Positions 17,267 through 25,337 of a stretch of 64,000 bases of DNA are shown here, in pieces (position 1 is the first letter of the stretch; each line of letters opens with the position of its first letter). The notes beneath the pieces were generated by a model, which had not been told where the DNA came from, made no database searches, and was given only the letters and a program-made list of their open reading frames with translations. A program made the position numbers and the translations under genes. Origin of the DNA: Burkholderia lata (GTDB lineage: Bacteria > Pseudomonadota > Gammaproteobacteria > Burkholderiales > Burkholderiaceae). Location: positions 930,001-994,000 of the forward strand of contig NC_007509.1 in the NCBI RefSeq assembly GCF_000012945.1, in the 5' to 3' direction.

Positions 17267-18772
17267 TCAGCCTGCGTTGCCGCGCGGCGGATCGGCAAGC
17301 GGGACGCGTTGGCGGCGGCGCCGCCAGAACACGACGCCCAAGATCGCGATCAGCACGACCAGCGCCGCGCCCGGCAGCATCAGCGGCCGGACCCGCACGA
17401 GCAGCGGAACAGGGCCGCCGCTGCGCGCGACGGCAACGTCGTCCGCGGTGACGGTCACGTCCGGATTGCCGTACTGCTCAAGCACGTAGTTCGCGATGGC
17501 AGCGACCTGGTCGTCCTTGAGCGGCTGGACATAGGACTCCTCGCCAAACGACGGCATCAGCACATGCTCGCCGCCCACCTCGCGATCGACGCCGTACAGG
17601 ATCGCCGCAATCAGGTTCGACGGATTGCGCGAGCCCGTGGCGGTATTGTTCGACAGCGACGGATACGCCTGGCTCGGGCTGCCCTTGCCGTTCGCCTGGT
17701 GACAACTCGCGCAGTAGCCGCTGAACAGCGCCGCGCCCGTCGTCAGCGTGCCGTTCGCGTTCAGCGCGGACGCGCCGCGCAACGTCGCTTCGCTGCTGAT
17801 CGCTCGCCCGTACGAGAATGCCGGCACCGATTCGCCTTCGTCGCGGATCGGCTTCGTGCTGCGCAGATACGAGACGATCGATTTCAGGTCCGCGTCCGAC
17901 AGATACTGCAGGCTGTTCTGCACGGCCTCCGCCATCGGGCCGGCCGCCTGGTTCTTGCCGGCTGCGCGGCCGGTCTTCAGGTACGACACCAGCTCGTCGT
18001 CGGTCCACGCGCCGATGCCGCTCACCGGATCCGACGTAATGTTCGGCGCGTACCACGCGCCGAGCTGCGCGCCGCCGAGATTACGGCCGAAGTCTTCGGC
18101 CATCAGTGCGTTGCGCGGCGTGTGGCACGCGCTGCAGTGCGCCAGCACGTTGGTCAGGTACGCACCGCGATTCCACTGCGCATCATGGGCCGGATCCGCT
18201 TCGAAACGCTTGTTCGACAGGAACAGCATGTTCCATCCCGCCATCGCCATGCGCATGCCGAACGGGAACGGCAGGTTCGTGGCGGGCGCGGCTTCGTCGA
18301 CCGGCTTCACCGCCTGCATGAAGTAGCTGTAAAGCGCGTGCACGTCGGCGTCGCTGAGGCCGCTGTACGACGTATAGGGCATCGCCGGATACAGGTACGC
18401 GCCATCGGCGCGCACGCCTTCGCGCAGCGCGCGGGCGAACTGCGCCTCGGTGTAGTTGCCGATGCCGGCCGTCTTCGACGGCGTGATGTTGCTCGAATAG
18501 ATCTGCCCCATCGGCGACGCGATGCCGTACCCGCCCGCGAACGGCTTGCCGCCGTCGAGCGCCGTGTGGCAGGCCATGCAGTCCGCCGCGATCGCGAGCT
18601 GATGTCCCTTTTCGACCAGCGCGGCGTCGGCCGACGTCGAAGCCGTGCCGGCCGGCGCACCCTGCGCAAGCGCGGATGCGCTGCCGACGAGTGCGAGCAG
18701 GCCGGCCGCGATGGCCGCGCGATACGCGGTGCCGCGCCGCGCGCGACGGTGTCGTTGAATCGTGTGTGTCAT
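17267..18772 (-). CDS. Triheme cytochrome c subunit of membrane-bound sugar/alcohol dehydrogenase
   Basis: A 501-residue periplasmic cytochrome with three CxxCH heme motifs: DCMACH near residue 65, HCSACH near 213 and GYCASCH near 355. The N-terminus has an Arg-rich segment and a hydrophobic signal sequence ending near SALAQG. The C-terminus has one membrane anchor (LPGAALVVLIAILGVVFW) followed by an Arg-rich stop-transfer sequence. It matches the cytochrome subunits of gluconate 2-dehydrogenase and other FAD sugar dehydrogenases, passing electrons from the flavoprotein to ubiquinone. It is the third gene of a small subunit-flavoprotein-cytochrome operon, 4 bp after the flavoprotein stop. Confidence 0.92.
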   Translation of the reverse strand: MTHTIQRHRRARRGTAYRAAIAAGLLALVGSASALAQGAPAGTASTSADAALVEKGHQLAIAADCMACHTALDGGKPFAGGYGIASPMGQIYSSNITPSKTAGIGNYTEAQFARALREGVRADGAYLYPAMPYTSYSGLSDADVHALYSYFMQAVKPVDEAAPATNLPFPFGMRMAMAGWNMLFLSNKRFEADPAHDAQWNRGAYLTNVLAHCSACHTPRNALMAEDFGRNLGGAQLGAWYAPNITSDPVSGIGAWTDDELVSYLKTGRAAGKNQAAGPMAEAVQNSLQYLSDADLKSIVSYLRSTKPIRDEGESVPAFSYGRAISSEATLRGASALNANGTLTTGAALFSGYCASCHQANGKGSPSQAYPSLSNNTATGSRNPSNLIAAILYGVDREVGGEHVLMPSFGEESYVQPLKDDQVAAIANYVLEQYGNPDVTVTADDVAVARSGGPVPLLVRVRPLMLPGAALVVLIAILGVVFWRRRRQRVPLADPPRGNAG

Positions 18773-18776
18773 CGCA

Positions 18777-20429
18777 TCAACCCTTTGCGAGGCTCGCGGA
18801 AATCGAATCCGCGGCCTTCAGGCCAAGGGCCGCCATCGACAGCGTCGTGTTGACGACGGACGCCGACGGCATCGCGCCACCGCCCGGCAGCCACAGGTTC
18901 GCATGGTCGTGCGCGCGGCAGTCGCCGTCGACGACCGAGTTCTTCGGATCCGCGCCCATGATGGTGCCGCCCATGATGTGATTGTTCGCGTTCAGCGTCT
19001 TCGTGATGTTGAATTCGACCGCGTCGAACAGGGTGCCGATGTGCGACAGCTGCTTGCATGCCGCGTCGTAGCCGTGCCGCACGTAGTCGCCGACGTCGTA
19101 GTGGATGTCCGGGCAGGCGAGGCCGAGCGGATCGACGCGCGTCTTGCTGAGCGTCAGGCGGTTGTTCGGGTCCGGCAGCGGTTCGAGGCTGATCGACAGG
19201 TCCACGCCGTAGATCGCGCGCCGCCGGATTTCCTCGTCGAGTGCCTTGCCGACCAGGCCGAGCTTCAGCGCCTGTTGCGTCGCCGGCCCGACGCGCGAGA
19301 TGTTGTTCAGGATCATCTTGTTCGCCGAATACTGCCCGCGAAAATCGCCATCGCGCGGACCGACGATACAGCTGCTCTGCGCAGGGCCGCGGCCGAGCCA
19401 CATCGGCTCGTTCGCGAGGAACGTGCAGTGGAAGCCCGAGTGATCCATCATGTTGCGGCCGACCTGGTCCGAGCCGTTCGCGATGCCGTGCGGGTTGCGC
19501 TCGTTCGCGGCGAGCAGCAGCAGGCGCGGGGTCTCGATGCCGTTGCAGGCGAGCACGAACCGCTTGCCGCTCGCCTTGTGCGACTTGTGCGACGCGTCGT
19601 ACCAGTGCACGGCCGTCACGCGATTGTTCGCGTCGGTGTCGATCTTGTAGACGACCGATTCGGCGAGCACCTTCGCGCCCTTGCGCTCCGCGCGCTCGAT
19701 GTGATGGATGCCGTTGTACATCGCGCCGATCGGGCAGATCGGCTGGCAGTTGTTGTTGCCGCAGCAGGTCGGGCGGCCATGCCACGGCCGCGTGCTGCGT
19801 GCCTGCGGAATCGGGATCGAGCGGTAGCCGTGCGCGTTGACGATTTCGGCGAAGCGCCGGTCGCCATGCCCCCACGGCACCATGTCCATCGGATACGGGC
19901 GGCTGCGTTGCGACGGCGACTGCATCGCCGGGTCGCTCGGTCCGGCCACGCCCATCTCCTCTTCCGCGCGGCAGTAGTACGGCTCGAGATCGTCATAGGA
20001 GATCGGCCAGTCGCGGCCGACGCCATACGTCGACTGCATCCGGAAATCGACCGGCAGATGCCGCCAGCTCGAGGCGGCCCAGTGCCAGGTCGTGCCGCCG
20101 ACCGTGCGCAGGTAGCCCTGCTGGAAACTCTGGCCGTCCGGACCGCTCAGGCCGACGTAGTCGTTCTTCGGGAAATACAGCGGGGCCGGCGCATTCGGCG
20201 CCTGCGGGTAGAGCCCCTGGAAGTCGGACCCGACGCGATTGTCGAACGGCATGTTGCGCCAGTTCTCGACCGCCTGCCCGCGCTCGATGCGCAGGCCCGA
20301 TTCGAGGATCAGCACCGAATGGCCCTGGCTGACCAGCTGGTCCGCGATCAAGCCGCCCACCACGCCGGATCCCACGATCACGACGTCGGCCGACACGTCG
20401 CCGTTCGATTCAAATACAGGAGTTTTCAT
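18777..20429 (-). CDS. GMC-type FAD subunit of gluconate/sorbitol dehydrogenase-like complex
   Basis: A 550-residue flavoprotein. The FAD motif VVIVGSGVVGGLIADQL lies near residue 17. CNNNCQPICPIGAMYNG is a Cys-rich loop conserved in gluconate 2-dehydrogenase and sorbosone-type large subunits. The active-site region has NHIMGGTIMG and SVVNTTLSMAALGL, supplying His and Asn. The start at 20429 gives MKTPVFESNGDVSADVVIVG; the small subunit ends just 5 bp before, so translation is probably coupled, and no strong ribosome-binding site is visible. The protein is likely carried to the periplasm with the small subunit, which has the signal peptide. The substrate (gluconate, 2-ketogluconate or a polyol) is inferred from context. 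Confidence 0.9.
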   Translation of the reverse strand: MKTPVFESNGDVSADVVIVGSGVVGGLIADQLVSQGHSVLILESGLRIERGQAVENWRNMPFDNRVGSDFQGLYPQAPNAPAPLYFPKNDYVGLSGPDGQSFQQGYLRTVGGTTWHWAASSWRHLPVDFRMQSTYGVGRDWPISYDDLEPYYCRAEEEMGVAGPSDPAMQSPSQRSRPYPMDMVPWGHGDRRFAEIVNAHGYRSIPIPQARSTRPWHGRPTCCGNNNCQPICPIGAMYNGIHHIERAERKGAKVLAESVVYKIDTDANNRVTAVHWYDASHKSHKASGKRFVLACNGIETPRLLLLAANERNPHGIANGSDQVGRNMMDHSGFHCTFLANEPMWLGRGPAQSSCIVGPRDGDFRGQYSANKMILNNISRVGPATQQALKLGLVGKALDEEIRRRAIYGVDLSISLEPLPDPNNRLTLSKTRVDPLGLACPDIHYDVGDYVRHGYDAACKQLSHIGTLFDAVEFNITKTLNANNHIMGGTIMGADPKNSVVDGDCRAHDHANLWLPGGGAMPSASVVNTTLSMAALGLKAADSISASLAKG

Positions 20430-20434
20430 GAGAT

Positions 20435-21025
20435 TCAGGCGTGCTTTTGCGGGTGCTGTGAAGTGGCTGGCGCCACCATCTTGCGCGGCGGCGCGACATC
20501 GGCCGGCGGCGGTTCGGCGGTCCACCACAGCGGGCCGTTCGAGCAATAGGTCGGCGCGCTCATCCCGTCCTGGACGGTGTCGTACATCAGCGCATCGGCA
20601 TAGGTCACCATCACGGCCTTCTGGCCATGACCGACGGTGCCCGTGTACCACGCGGCGACGATCGCGAGCGCGGTGTCGTGAAGGCCGGCGCTGTCGGCAT
20701 CGGCCAACAGCTGTGCGGGGGTCTGCCCGGCGCGAACGCGTTGCGCCAGCGCGGCCGCACGCGCGGCAAAACCGGCGTCGGTGCGATGGAACGCGTCGAC
20801 GAGCCGCCTGGCCGTCATCGGGTCGAGATTCGCGTGGCCTGTCAGGGCGCTCGACAGCGCGAGAAAAGTCTTGGCGTCGAGCGACGGCTGCTGCGCGAAT
20901 GCATGGCCGGGCGCGACAGTGAACAGCCCGACCTGCGTCAGGGCTGCCGCCATCACTTTCAGGGCCGCTCTCCGGGTAATGCCGGCGCGCGCAGCGACGC
21001 GTGTTTCATGATCGTAAGGGGACAT
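20435..21025 (-). CDS. Small subunit of FAD-dependent sugar dehydrogenase (FAD-SLDH type)
   Basis: A 196-residue protein with a Tat-like leader (GITRRAALKVMAAALTQVGL, then APGHAFAQ) and a mature part resembling the small subunit family of membrane-bound sorbitol/gluconate dehydrogenases (FLALSSALTGHANLDPMTAR; AWYTGTVG; VTYADALMYDTVQDGMSAPT). In such complexes this subunit escorts the folded flavoprotein through the Tat pathway. The start at 21025 was chosen because the leader then has the twin-Arg about 20 residues in; an upstream in-frame ATG exists. It is the first gene of the operon, and paired palindromes of PtxS type lie 230-270 bp upstream. Confidence 0.85.
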   Translation of the reverse strand: MSPYDHETRVAARAGITRRAALKVMAAALTQVGLFTVAPGHAFAQQPSLDAKTFLALSSALTGHANLDPMTARRLVDAFHRTDAGFAARAAALAQRVRAGQTPAQLLADADSAGLHDTALAIVAAWYTGTVGHGQKAVMVTYADALMYDTVQDGMSAPTYCSNGPLWWTAEPPPADVAPPRKMVAPATSQHPQKHA

Positions 21026-21254
21026 GTCGTTTTCGTCTTCTTGGCGAGCGGTTGCTCGCAGGCTTTCTTGCATCCAAATATTCCGCGACGGGAGTCGCTC
21101 CGCGCCGAAACCACGGAATGCCTCCCCCACGACTTGTGCACAACCCGTCCGAAAGCACCGGCAAACGACCATGACCGGCCGAACAAAGTATTGCACACGT
21201 CATGCGACGCAAATTTTTAACTGCTCAAACTGCACATAATCCGGGACAGGATTA

Positions 21255-21268
21255 TGGAACCGGTTCCA
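21255..21268. promoter_or_regulatory. LacI-type (PtxS-like) operator 1
   Basis: The perfect 14-bp palindrome TGGAACCGGTTCCA differs at two symmetric positions from TGAAACCGGTTTCA, the site I recall for PtxS, the LacI-family repressor of gluconate/2-ketogluconate genes in Pseudomonas. It lies upstream of the dehydrogenase operon. Confidence 0.6.
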
Positions 21269-21281
21269 TTTTTGAACGTAG

Positions 21282-21293
21282 TAACCGGTTCAA
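21282..21293. promoter_or_regulatory. LacI-type (PtxS-like) operator 2
   Basis: A second half-conserved copy, TAACCGGTTCAA, lies 27 bp (centre to centre about 2.5 turns) from operator 1. The AACCGGTT core is intact. The pair suggests cooperative binding or looping; no LacI-family gene is in the window. Confidence 0.5.
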
Positions 21294-21509
21294 ATTGTCA
21301 TCGCAGGGGGGGAGTGTAGCGATATCGGTCGAATCGCGTATTTTCGCGACCGTGTCGAGTCCCCAATCCCGTCGGGAAACGGGACGCATCCGCCGGACCC
21401 CGGTCGGTTTCGGATACGCGCAAAACCCAATGAAATTAAAACGTAATGTTTATATTATTTATTTGAAAGAGTAGTCGCCCCACGGTGAGCTTGCCTGTTG
21501 CGCAGCGTT

Positions 21510-22037
21510 TTACCGGATGGCCGCCGCGCCCGCGGCCGCGATCACGCTATCCTGCACCCCCGCGCCGCCACTGGTCCCGATCGCGCCGATCAGTTGCCCG
21601 CCCACCACGATCGGGATGCCGCCTTCTCCGGCGAGAATGCCCGGGATACTGAGGTTGCCGGTCGCCCCGTTGTTGATCGCGTTCTGCATATCCTTGGTCT
21701 GTCGGCGGAAGCGAACCGACGCCCGCGCCTTGGCTTCCGCAATTTCGGTGGAGGCGAGTTGCGTTCCGTCCATCTTGTCGCACGAGACCAGATTCCCGCC
21801 GCTGTCGACGACGACGATCGCGTATTTCCAGTTTCGGCGTCGCGCTTCTGCTTCGGCTGCCGTAATGGCCGTGCGCGCCTGAGCCAACGTTATGGGCGCA
21901 CCGTACGGGATGTCATACGGGAGTTGTTCGGGAATCGGTGCGGACGCCGGAGATTGTGCTGCCGCATGGGCGGTGAAAAATGCGGCTACCACGATGAAGA
22001 GTCGGGATGGCTTCGAAAACATGAGAGGCGGTTCCAT
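21510..22037 (-). CDS. GlcG/HbpS-family heme-binding-like secreted protein
   Basis: About 175 residues. A signal peptide (SRLFIVVAAFFTAHAAAQ) is followed by the GlcG/HbpS domain: ITLAQARTAITAAEAEAR, WKYAIVVVDSGGNLV, AKARASVRF, and the Gly-rich end GIPIVVGGQLIGAIGTSG. Members bind heme or cobalamin-type ligands or are of unknown role; many are periplasmic and lie near oxidoreductases. The start is uncertain: ATG 22037 (MEPPLMFSK) and ATG 22022 (MFSKPSR) are both possible and neither has a clear ribosome-binding site. It lies upstream of the sugar dehydrogenase operon on the same strand, separated by a 485-bp interval that contains the two palindromes. Confidence 0.8.
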   Translation of the reverse strand: MEPPLMFSKPSRLFIVVAAFFTAHAAAQSPASAPIPEQLPYDIPYGAPITLAQARTAITAAEAEARRRNWKYAIVVVDSGGNLVSCDKMDGTQLASTEIAEAKARASVRFRRQTKDMQNAINNGATGNLSIPGILAGEGGIPIVVGGQLIGAIGTSGGAGVQDSVIAAAGAAAIR

Positions 22038-22091
22038 AAAGGCTCGACGAGGCTGATTTGCCCGGCGAACGGTTGATCTTGCGGGTGACAC

Positions 22092-22471
22092 AAACTTGAC
22101 GCGTCGTCAGTACGGCCACTGCACGCTCCTCCATTGGAAATGACAGTTGAGCGATCAGGTCATGACGCAGGCTCTTGATGGAGGTTGGAATATGACGCCG
22201 GCCGCACAAGACGGCCGCGGTGGCGGTAATCCCGAGAAACTGCAGGAACGTGTGCAACGACGTGTTTTGATTGCGACAGTCCCGGATACTATCCGACCGC
22301 GAGCAGCGGTGCGCCGGAGACCACGGGCGCGATCCATCGCCAGCCCGGCTTTCGACGTCCTGTTCCAATGCATGGAAATTCATCGACGACGACTATGAGG
22401 AAATCGAATGCACGGGCACGGTTCCGTCGATGGCGTGGCCGTAACGGCGGTCGTTGAGCCGCCCCGCCCGG
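22092..22471. other. Intergenic stretch without a recognisable gene
   Basis: Short frames exist on both strands but none shows a known motif, a good ribosome-binding site or clear coding bias. No repeat was seen. Confidence 0.4.
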
Positions 22472-22759
22472 TCAGACGCCTTCGACCAGCACGGCGCGAT
22501 AGCGCGCGCCCTTGAAGCGATGCTGAACGACGGTCTGGTATGCCGGGCTGTCATACCACGCGTGCGCAGCATCTCTGGACGGAAACTCGACGATCACCAC
22601 CCCTTCCGGGCCGTCGCCCTCGAGCGTTTCCTGCGGGCCATACGCGGCCAGCACCTTCAACGGGTGGCCGGCGAGCGTCGCGCCGACCTGGTCCTGATAG
22701 CGGTCGAGTTCCTGCTGATCGTGCGTGCTTTCACGCGTGAAAACGATATAGGTCGCCAA
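22472..22759 (-). CDS. DUF1330/EthD-like dimeric alpha-beta barrel protein
   Basis: A 95-residue small ferredoxin-like-fold protein. The sequence ATYIVFTRESTHDQQELDRY, KVLAAYGPQETLEG, VVIVEFPSRDAAHAWYDSPA and YQTVVQHRFKGARYRAVLVEG matches the DUF1330 layout, in which a W-Y pair and an R-x-G-A-x-Y segment are typical. The start is TTG at 22757-22759, with AGGAG eight bases upstream; this gives the family's normal N-terminus. The function of the family is not established; members often sit beside catabolic genes. It stands alone here, with a broken small gene upstream on the same strand. Confidence 0.75.
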   Translation of the reverse strand: MATYIVFTRESTHDQQELDRYQDQVGATLAGHPLKVLAAYGPQETLEGDGPEGVVIVEFPSRDAAHAWYDSPAYQTVVQHRFKGARYRAVLVEGV

Positions 22760-22891
22760 GGTTGCACTCCTGTTGCGGTTCGAGAATGATGCGGCGATCC
22801 GGAGGTCGCCCGTCGGACAACGGCATTCATCGTAACCATCGGGCGCGCTTTCTCGTATCCCCCGCGATTCCAACTGTGTTTTCGAGCCGGA

Positions 22892-23125
22892 TTAACAATG
22901 GATTTCGTCGGGCGGAAACCGCTCGATCCGGACGGCCGCTTCCTTCGCACGCGCGGACATCGCGTCGTGGAACGTCACGATCTCCGCATGCGGCATCGCC
23001 GCACGGTTGATTCATCGCTCGTGCGGTGTCGTCGCATTCCAGCGATCGAGAAACGATTCGAGTTCTTCGAAACCTTGCGGCAGACGACTCGAATCGCGCA
23101 ATACCTCGTCGGTCATCGTGCTCAT
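22892..23125 (-). pseudogene. Small conserved protein gene interrupted by one in-frame TGA
   Basis: From ATG 23125 the frame reads MSTMTDEVLRDSSRLPQGFE, LESFLDRWNATTPHER, then TGA at 23012-23014, and continues in the same frame with INRAAMPHAEIVTFHDAMSA, RAKEAAVRIERFPPDEIHC and a stop. Both halves read like one 77-codon protein of a short family (GFE-LE-F--RW... FYDAM) that often accompanies catabolic genes. The simplest reading is a TGG to TGA nonsense change. ATG 23116 is an alternative start with GGATGAG upstream. No other disruption is visible. Confidence 0.6.
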
Positions 23126-23530
23126 CCCGTTCTGGATCGGGAAGCTGCGGACGGAGTCTGGCAACAGTACGCCTCGTCCTTGTTCAGCGTGCGTTCCATT
23201 CCCCAACATTCCGTACTTCGAAACATTGTTCCGATCTTCAGGCGGGCGCAACGCGATCACCACCGATTTGTCCGCGATCCGTGGCGAACCGTTTGCCTCG
23301 CAAATGGTGTGATCGGTAAATTAAGACCGCCCTCTCCCTTCGATCAAACCCGGGCGGCGGCTTGCCGTTTGACTCGGCGTGGCCCGACCGTTCGCGTCCC
23401 GATACCGATCACCGCCGGCCGGGTTTCCCGCCACACCACGTTTGCGGGACAAGACGCGTTGCCACGCGCCCCCGGCCCGGCCAGCCGCGCTTAATGGATA
23501 ACACTCATGGCACTTCACTTTCGATCCCGC
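23126..23530. other. Intergenic stretch upstream of the MFS gene
   Basis: No gene could be supported. Overlapping frames on both strands lack motifs and ribosome-binding sites. The next recognisable signal is the palindrome at 23531. Confidence 0.35.
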
Positions 23531-23552
23531 CAAACTACCTAACGATAGTTTG
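23531..23552. promoter_or_regulatory. Palindromic operator upstream of MFS transporter
   Basis: Perfect 7-bp arms CAAACTA and TAGTTTG surround an 8-bp centre. This size and symmetry are typical of TetR-family operators. It lies about 170 bp upstream of the MFS start. No matching regulator gene is adjacent. Confidence 0.45.
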
Positions 23553-23721
23553 ATAAAAGGGCGCTGACGCCTGTCACGGCCGGCCACCCCGATCGGGCGG
23601 CGACGCACCGTGCAACCGTGCAGGCGCCTGATCGACACGACTCAGCGCCGCACGTGCCGTGCGCGGCGACGGTTTCGTCGAACGATTTCCACAGCAACCG
23701 AACGACCGTATTGGAGAAATG

Positions 23722-25116
23722 ATGAGGAATGCCATGAATGAAACCCCGCCCGTCGGCGGCCTGAGCGAAGCGCTAGCGGGACGCACCTCCGTCCAGACCG
23801 GGCAGGACAGCCTCAGGTCGTGGTACATCCTGGCCATTCTCACCTTCGCGTATTCGCTCGCCTATATCGATCGCCAGCTTCTCAACCTGCTCGTCGACCC
23901 GATCCGCCATTCGCTCGCCATCTCCGATACCCAGCTCAGCCTCGTCCAGGGCGTCGCGTTCATTTCCGCCTACCTGATCGCATCGCCGCTGTTCGGCCGG
24001 CTCGTCGACGTGACCAACCGGCGCAACATCCTGCTGGTCGGCATCTGCCTGTGGTGCATCTTCACCGCCCTGTGCGGCAAGGCCACGACGTTCCAGGGAT
24101 TGTTCCTCGCGCGCTTTGGCGTCGGCGCCAGCGAAGCGTGCGTGTTTCCGATTGCGCTGTCGATGATCGCCGACTGCTTTTCGGCGAAGCAGATGCCGCG
24201 CGCGATGAGCGTCTTCATCCTCGGCCCGATGCTCGGCGGTGGCCTCTCGCTCGTCGCCGGCGGCCTCGTCATCTCGTTCGCGCGCGACGTCCATCAGCAA
24301 TTCCCGATGCTCGCCGGGTTCGAAACCTGGCAGCTCGCGTTCGTGCTGATCGGGTTGCCGGGCATCCTGTTCGCGCTGCTGGTGTGGCTGACGGTGCGCG
24401 AGCCGGTACGCAGCAAGGTCATCAGCGGCAGCACCGACGACCGGCAGTATTCGACCCGCGATTCGGTCGCGTTTCTGTGGGCGCGGCGCGGGTTCTACGC
24501 GCGGATCCTGTTCGGCGTCGGCACGCTCGCGATCGTCGTGCTCGGCATGCCGGCGTGGCTGCCGACCTATCTGATCCGTGCGCAGGGGATGCCGGCGGCG
24601 CTGGTCGGCTTCCGCTTCGGCGCGCTGGTGGTCTGCTGCGGCACCGCCGGCGCGCTGGCCGGGCCGTGGGTCGTGCGCTGGTTCGAGCGGCGCGGCTACG
24701 AAGATGCGTCGCTGCGCACCGCCGCGTTCGCGATGATCCCGATGCTGCTCAGCTGCGCGAGCATTCCGTTTGCGCCGGGCGCGATCGGCACGCTGGTCGC
24801 GGCCGCCGTCACCGTCTTTTTCTTCACGCTGCCGACCGCGTGCATGGCCGCGTCGCTGCAGCTCGTCGCACCCAGCCGCATGCGCGGCCTGGTCGGCGCG
24901 CTCTACTCGTTCTTCGCTCAGTTGATCGGCTTCGGGCTCGGCCCGACGTTGATTGCGCTCGTCACCGATCGCGTGTTCGGCAACCCGAAGATGGTCGGCC
25001 AGTCGATCGGCATCGTCTGCACGATTGCAGCGGCGCTGGCCGCGTGGCTGCTGTTCACGTCGCTGCCGCACTATCGCCGGTTGCTGGCGGAGGAGCGTGG
25101 CGCGAACGCTGGCTGA
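23722..25116 (+). CDS. MFS transporter (spinster-like, 12 membrane segments)
   Basis: About 464 residues with twelve hydrophobic segments. The start YILAILTFAYSLAYIDRQLL and the loop SPLFGRLVDVTNRRNILLVG match the MFS signature between segments 2 and 3 (D-R-R). LARFGVGASEACVFPIALSM is the segment 4/5 motif. It is of the bacterial spinster-type group, often linked to import of aromatic or organic acids, but the substrate is unknown. Starts at 23722 (GGAG upstream) and 23734 (GAGGA upstream) are both plausible; 23719 is also in frame. A palindrome precedes it. It is convergent with the uvrA gene. Confidence 0.88.
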   Translation: MRNAMNETPPVGGLSEALAGRTSVQTGQDSLRSWYILAILTFAYSLAYIDRQLLNLLVDPIRHSLAISDTQLSLVQGVAFISAYLIASPLFGRLVDVTNRRNILLVGICLWCIFTALCGKATTFQGLFLARFGVGASEACVFPIALSMIADCFSAKQMPRAMSVFILGPMLGGGLSLVAGGLVISFARDVHQQFPMLAGFETWQLAFVLIGLPGILFALLVWLTVREPVRSKVISGSTDDRQYSTRDSVAFLWARRGFYARILFGVGTLAIVVLGMPAWLPTYLIRAQGMPAALVGFRFGALVVCCGTAGALAGPWVVRWFERRGYEDASLRTAAFAMIPMLLSCASIPFAPGAIGTLVAAAVTVFFFTLPTACMAASLQLVAPSRMRGLVGALYSFFAQLIGFGLGPTLIALVTDRVFGNPKMVGQSIGIVCTIAAALAAWLLFTSLPHYRRLLAEERGANAG

Positions 25117-25221
25117 TGGTGCGGGATGCCGGTCAGGTCGATCGTTGTGTCGACCTGACGGCCTGCGCGCCTCGCGATCACGGCGGCGACCTATGGCGCT
25201 GACCGCCGCCCCAAAAGAAAA

Positions 25222-25240
25222 CACCCCTCGACGAGGGGTG
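25222..25240 (-). terminator. Rho-independent terminator of the uvrA gene
   Basis: A perfect 8-bp stem (CACCCCTC and GAGGGGTG) with a 3-nt loop is followed on the minus strand by TTTTCTTTTGG. It lies 98 bp past the uvrA stop and is oriented to end that transcript. Confidence 0.85.
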
Positions 25241-25337
25241 CATGGGCCGGATTGCGGTGCGGCCCCCAGCCACTTTTGCAAGTCAGCTGGGGGAAATCAT
25301 CGCGCAGCACCGGGGCCGTCGAGTCGAAGCGTCACGC

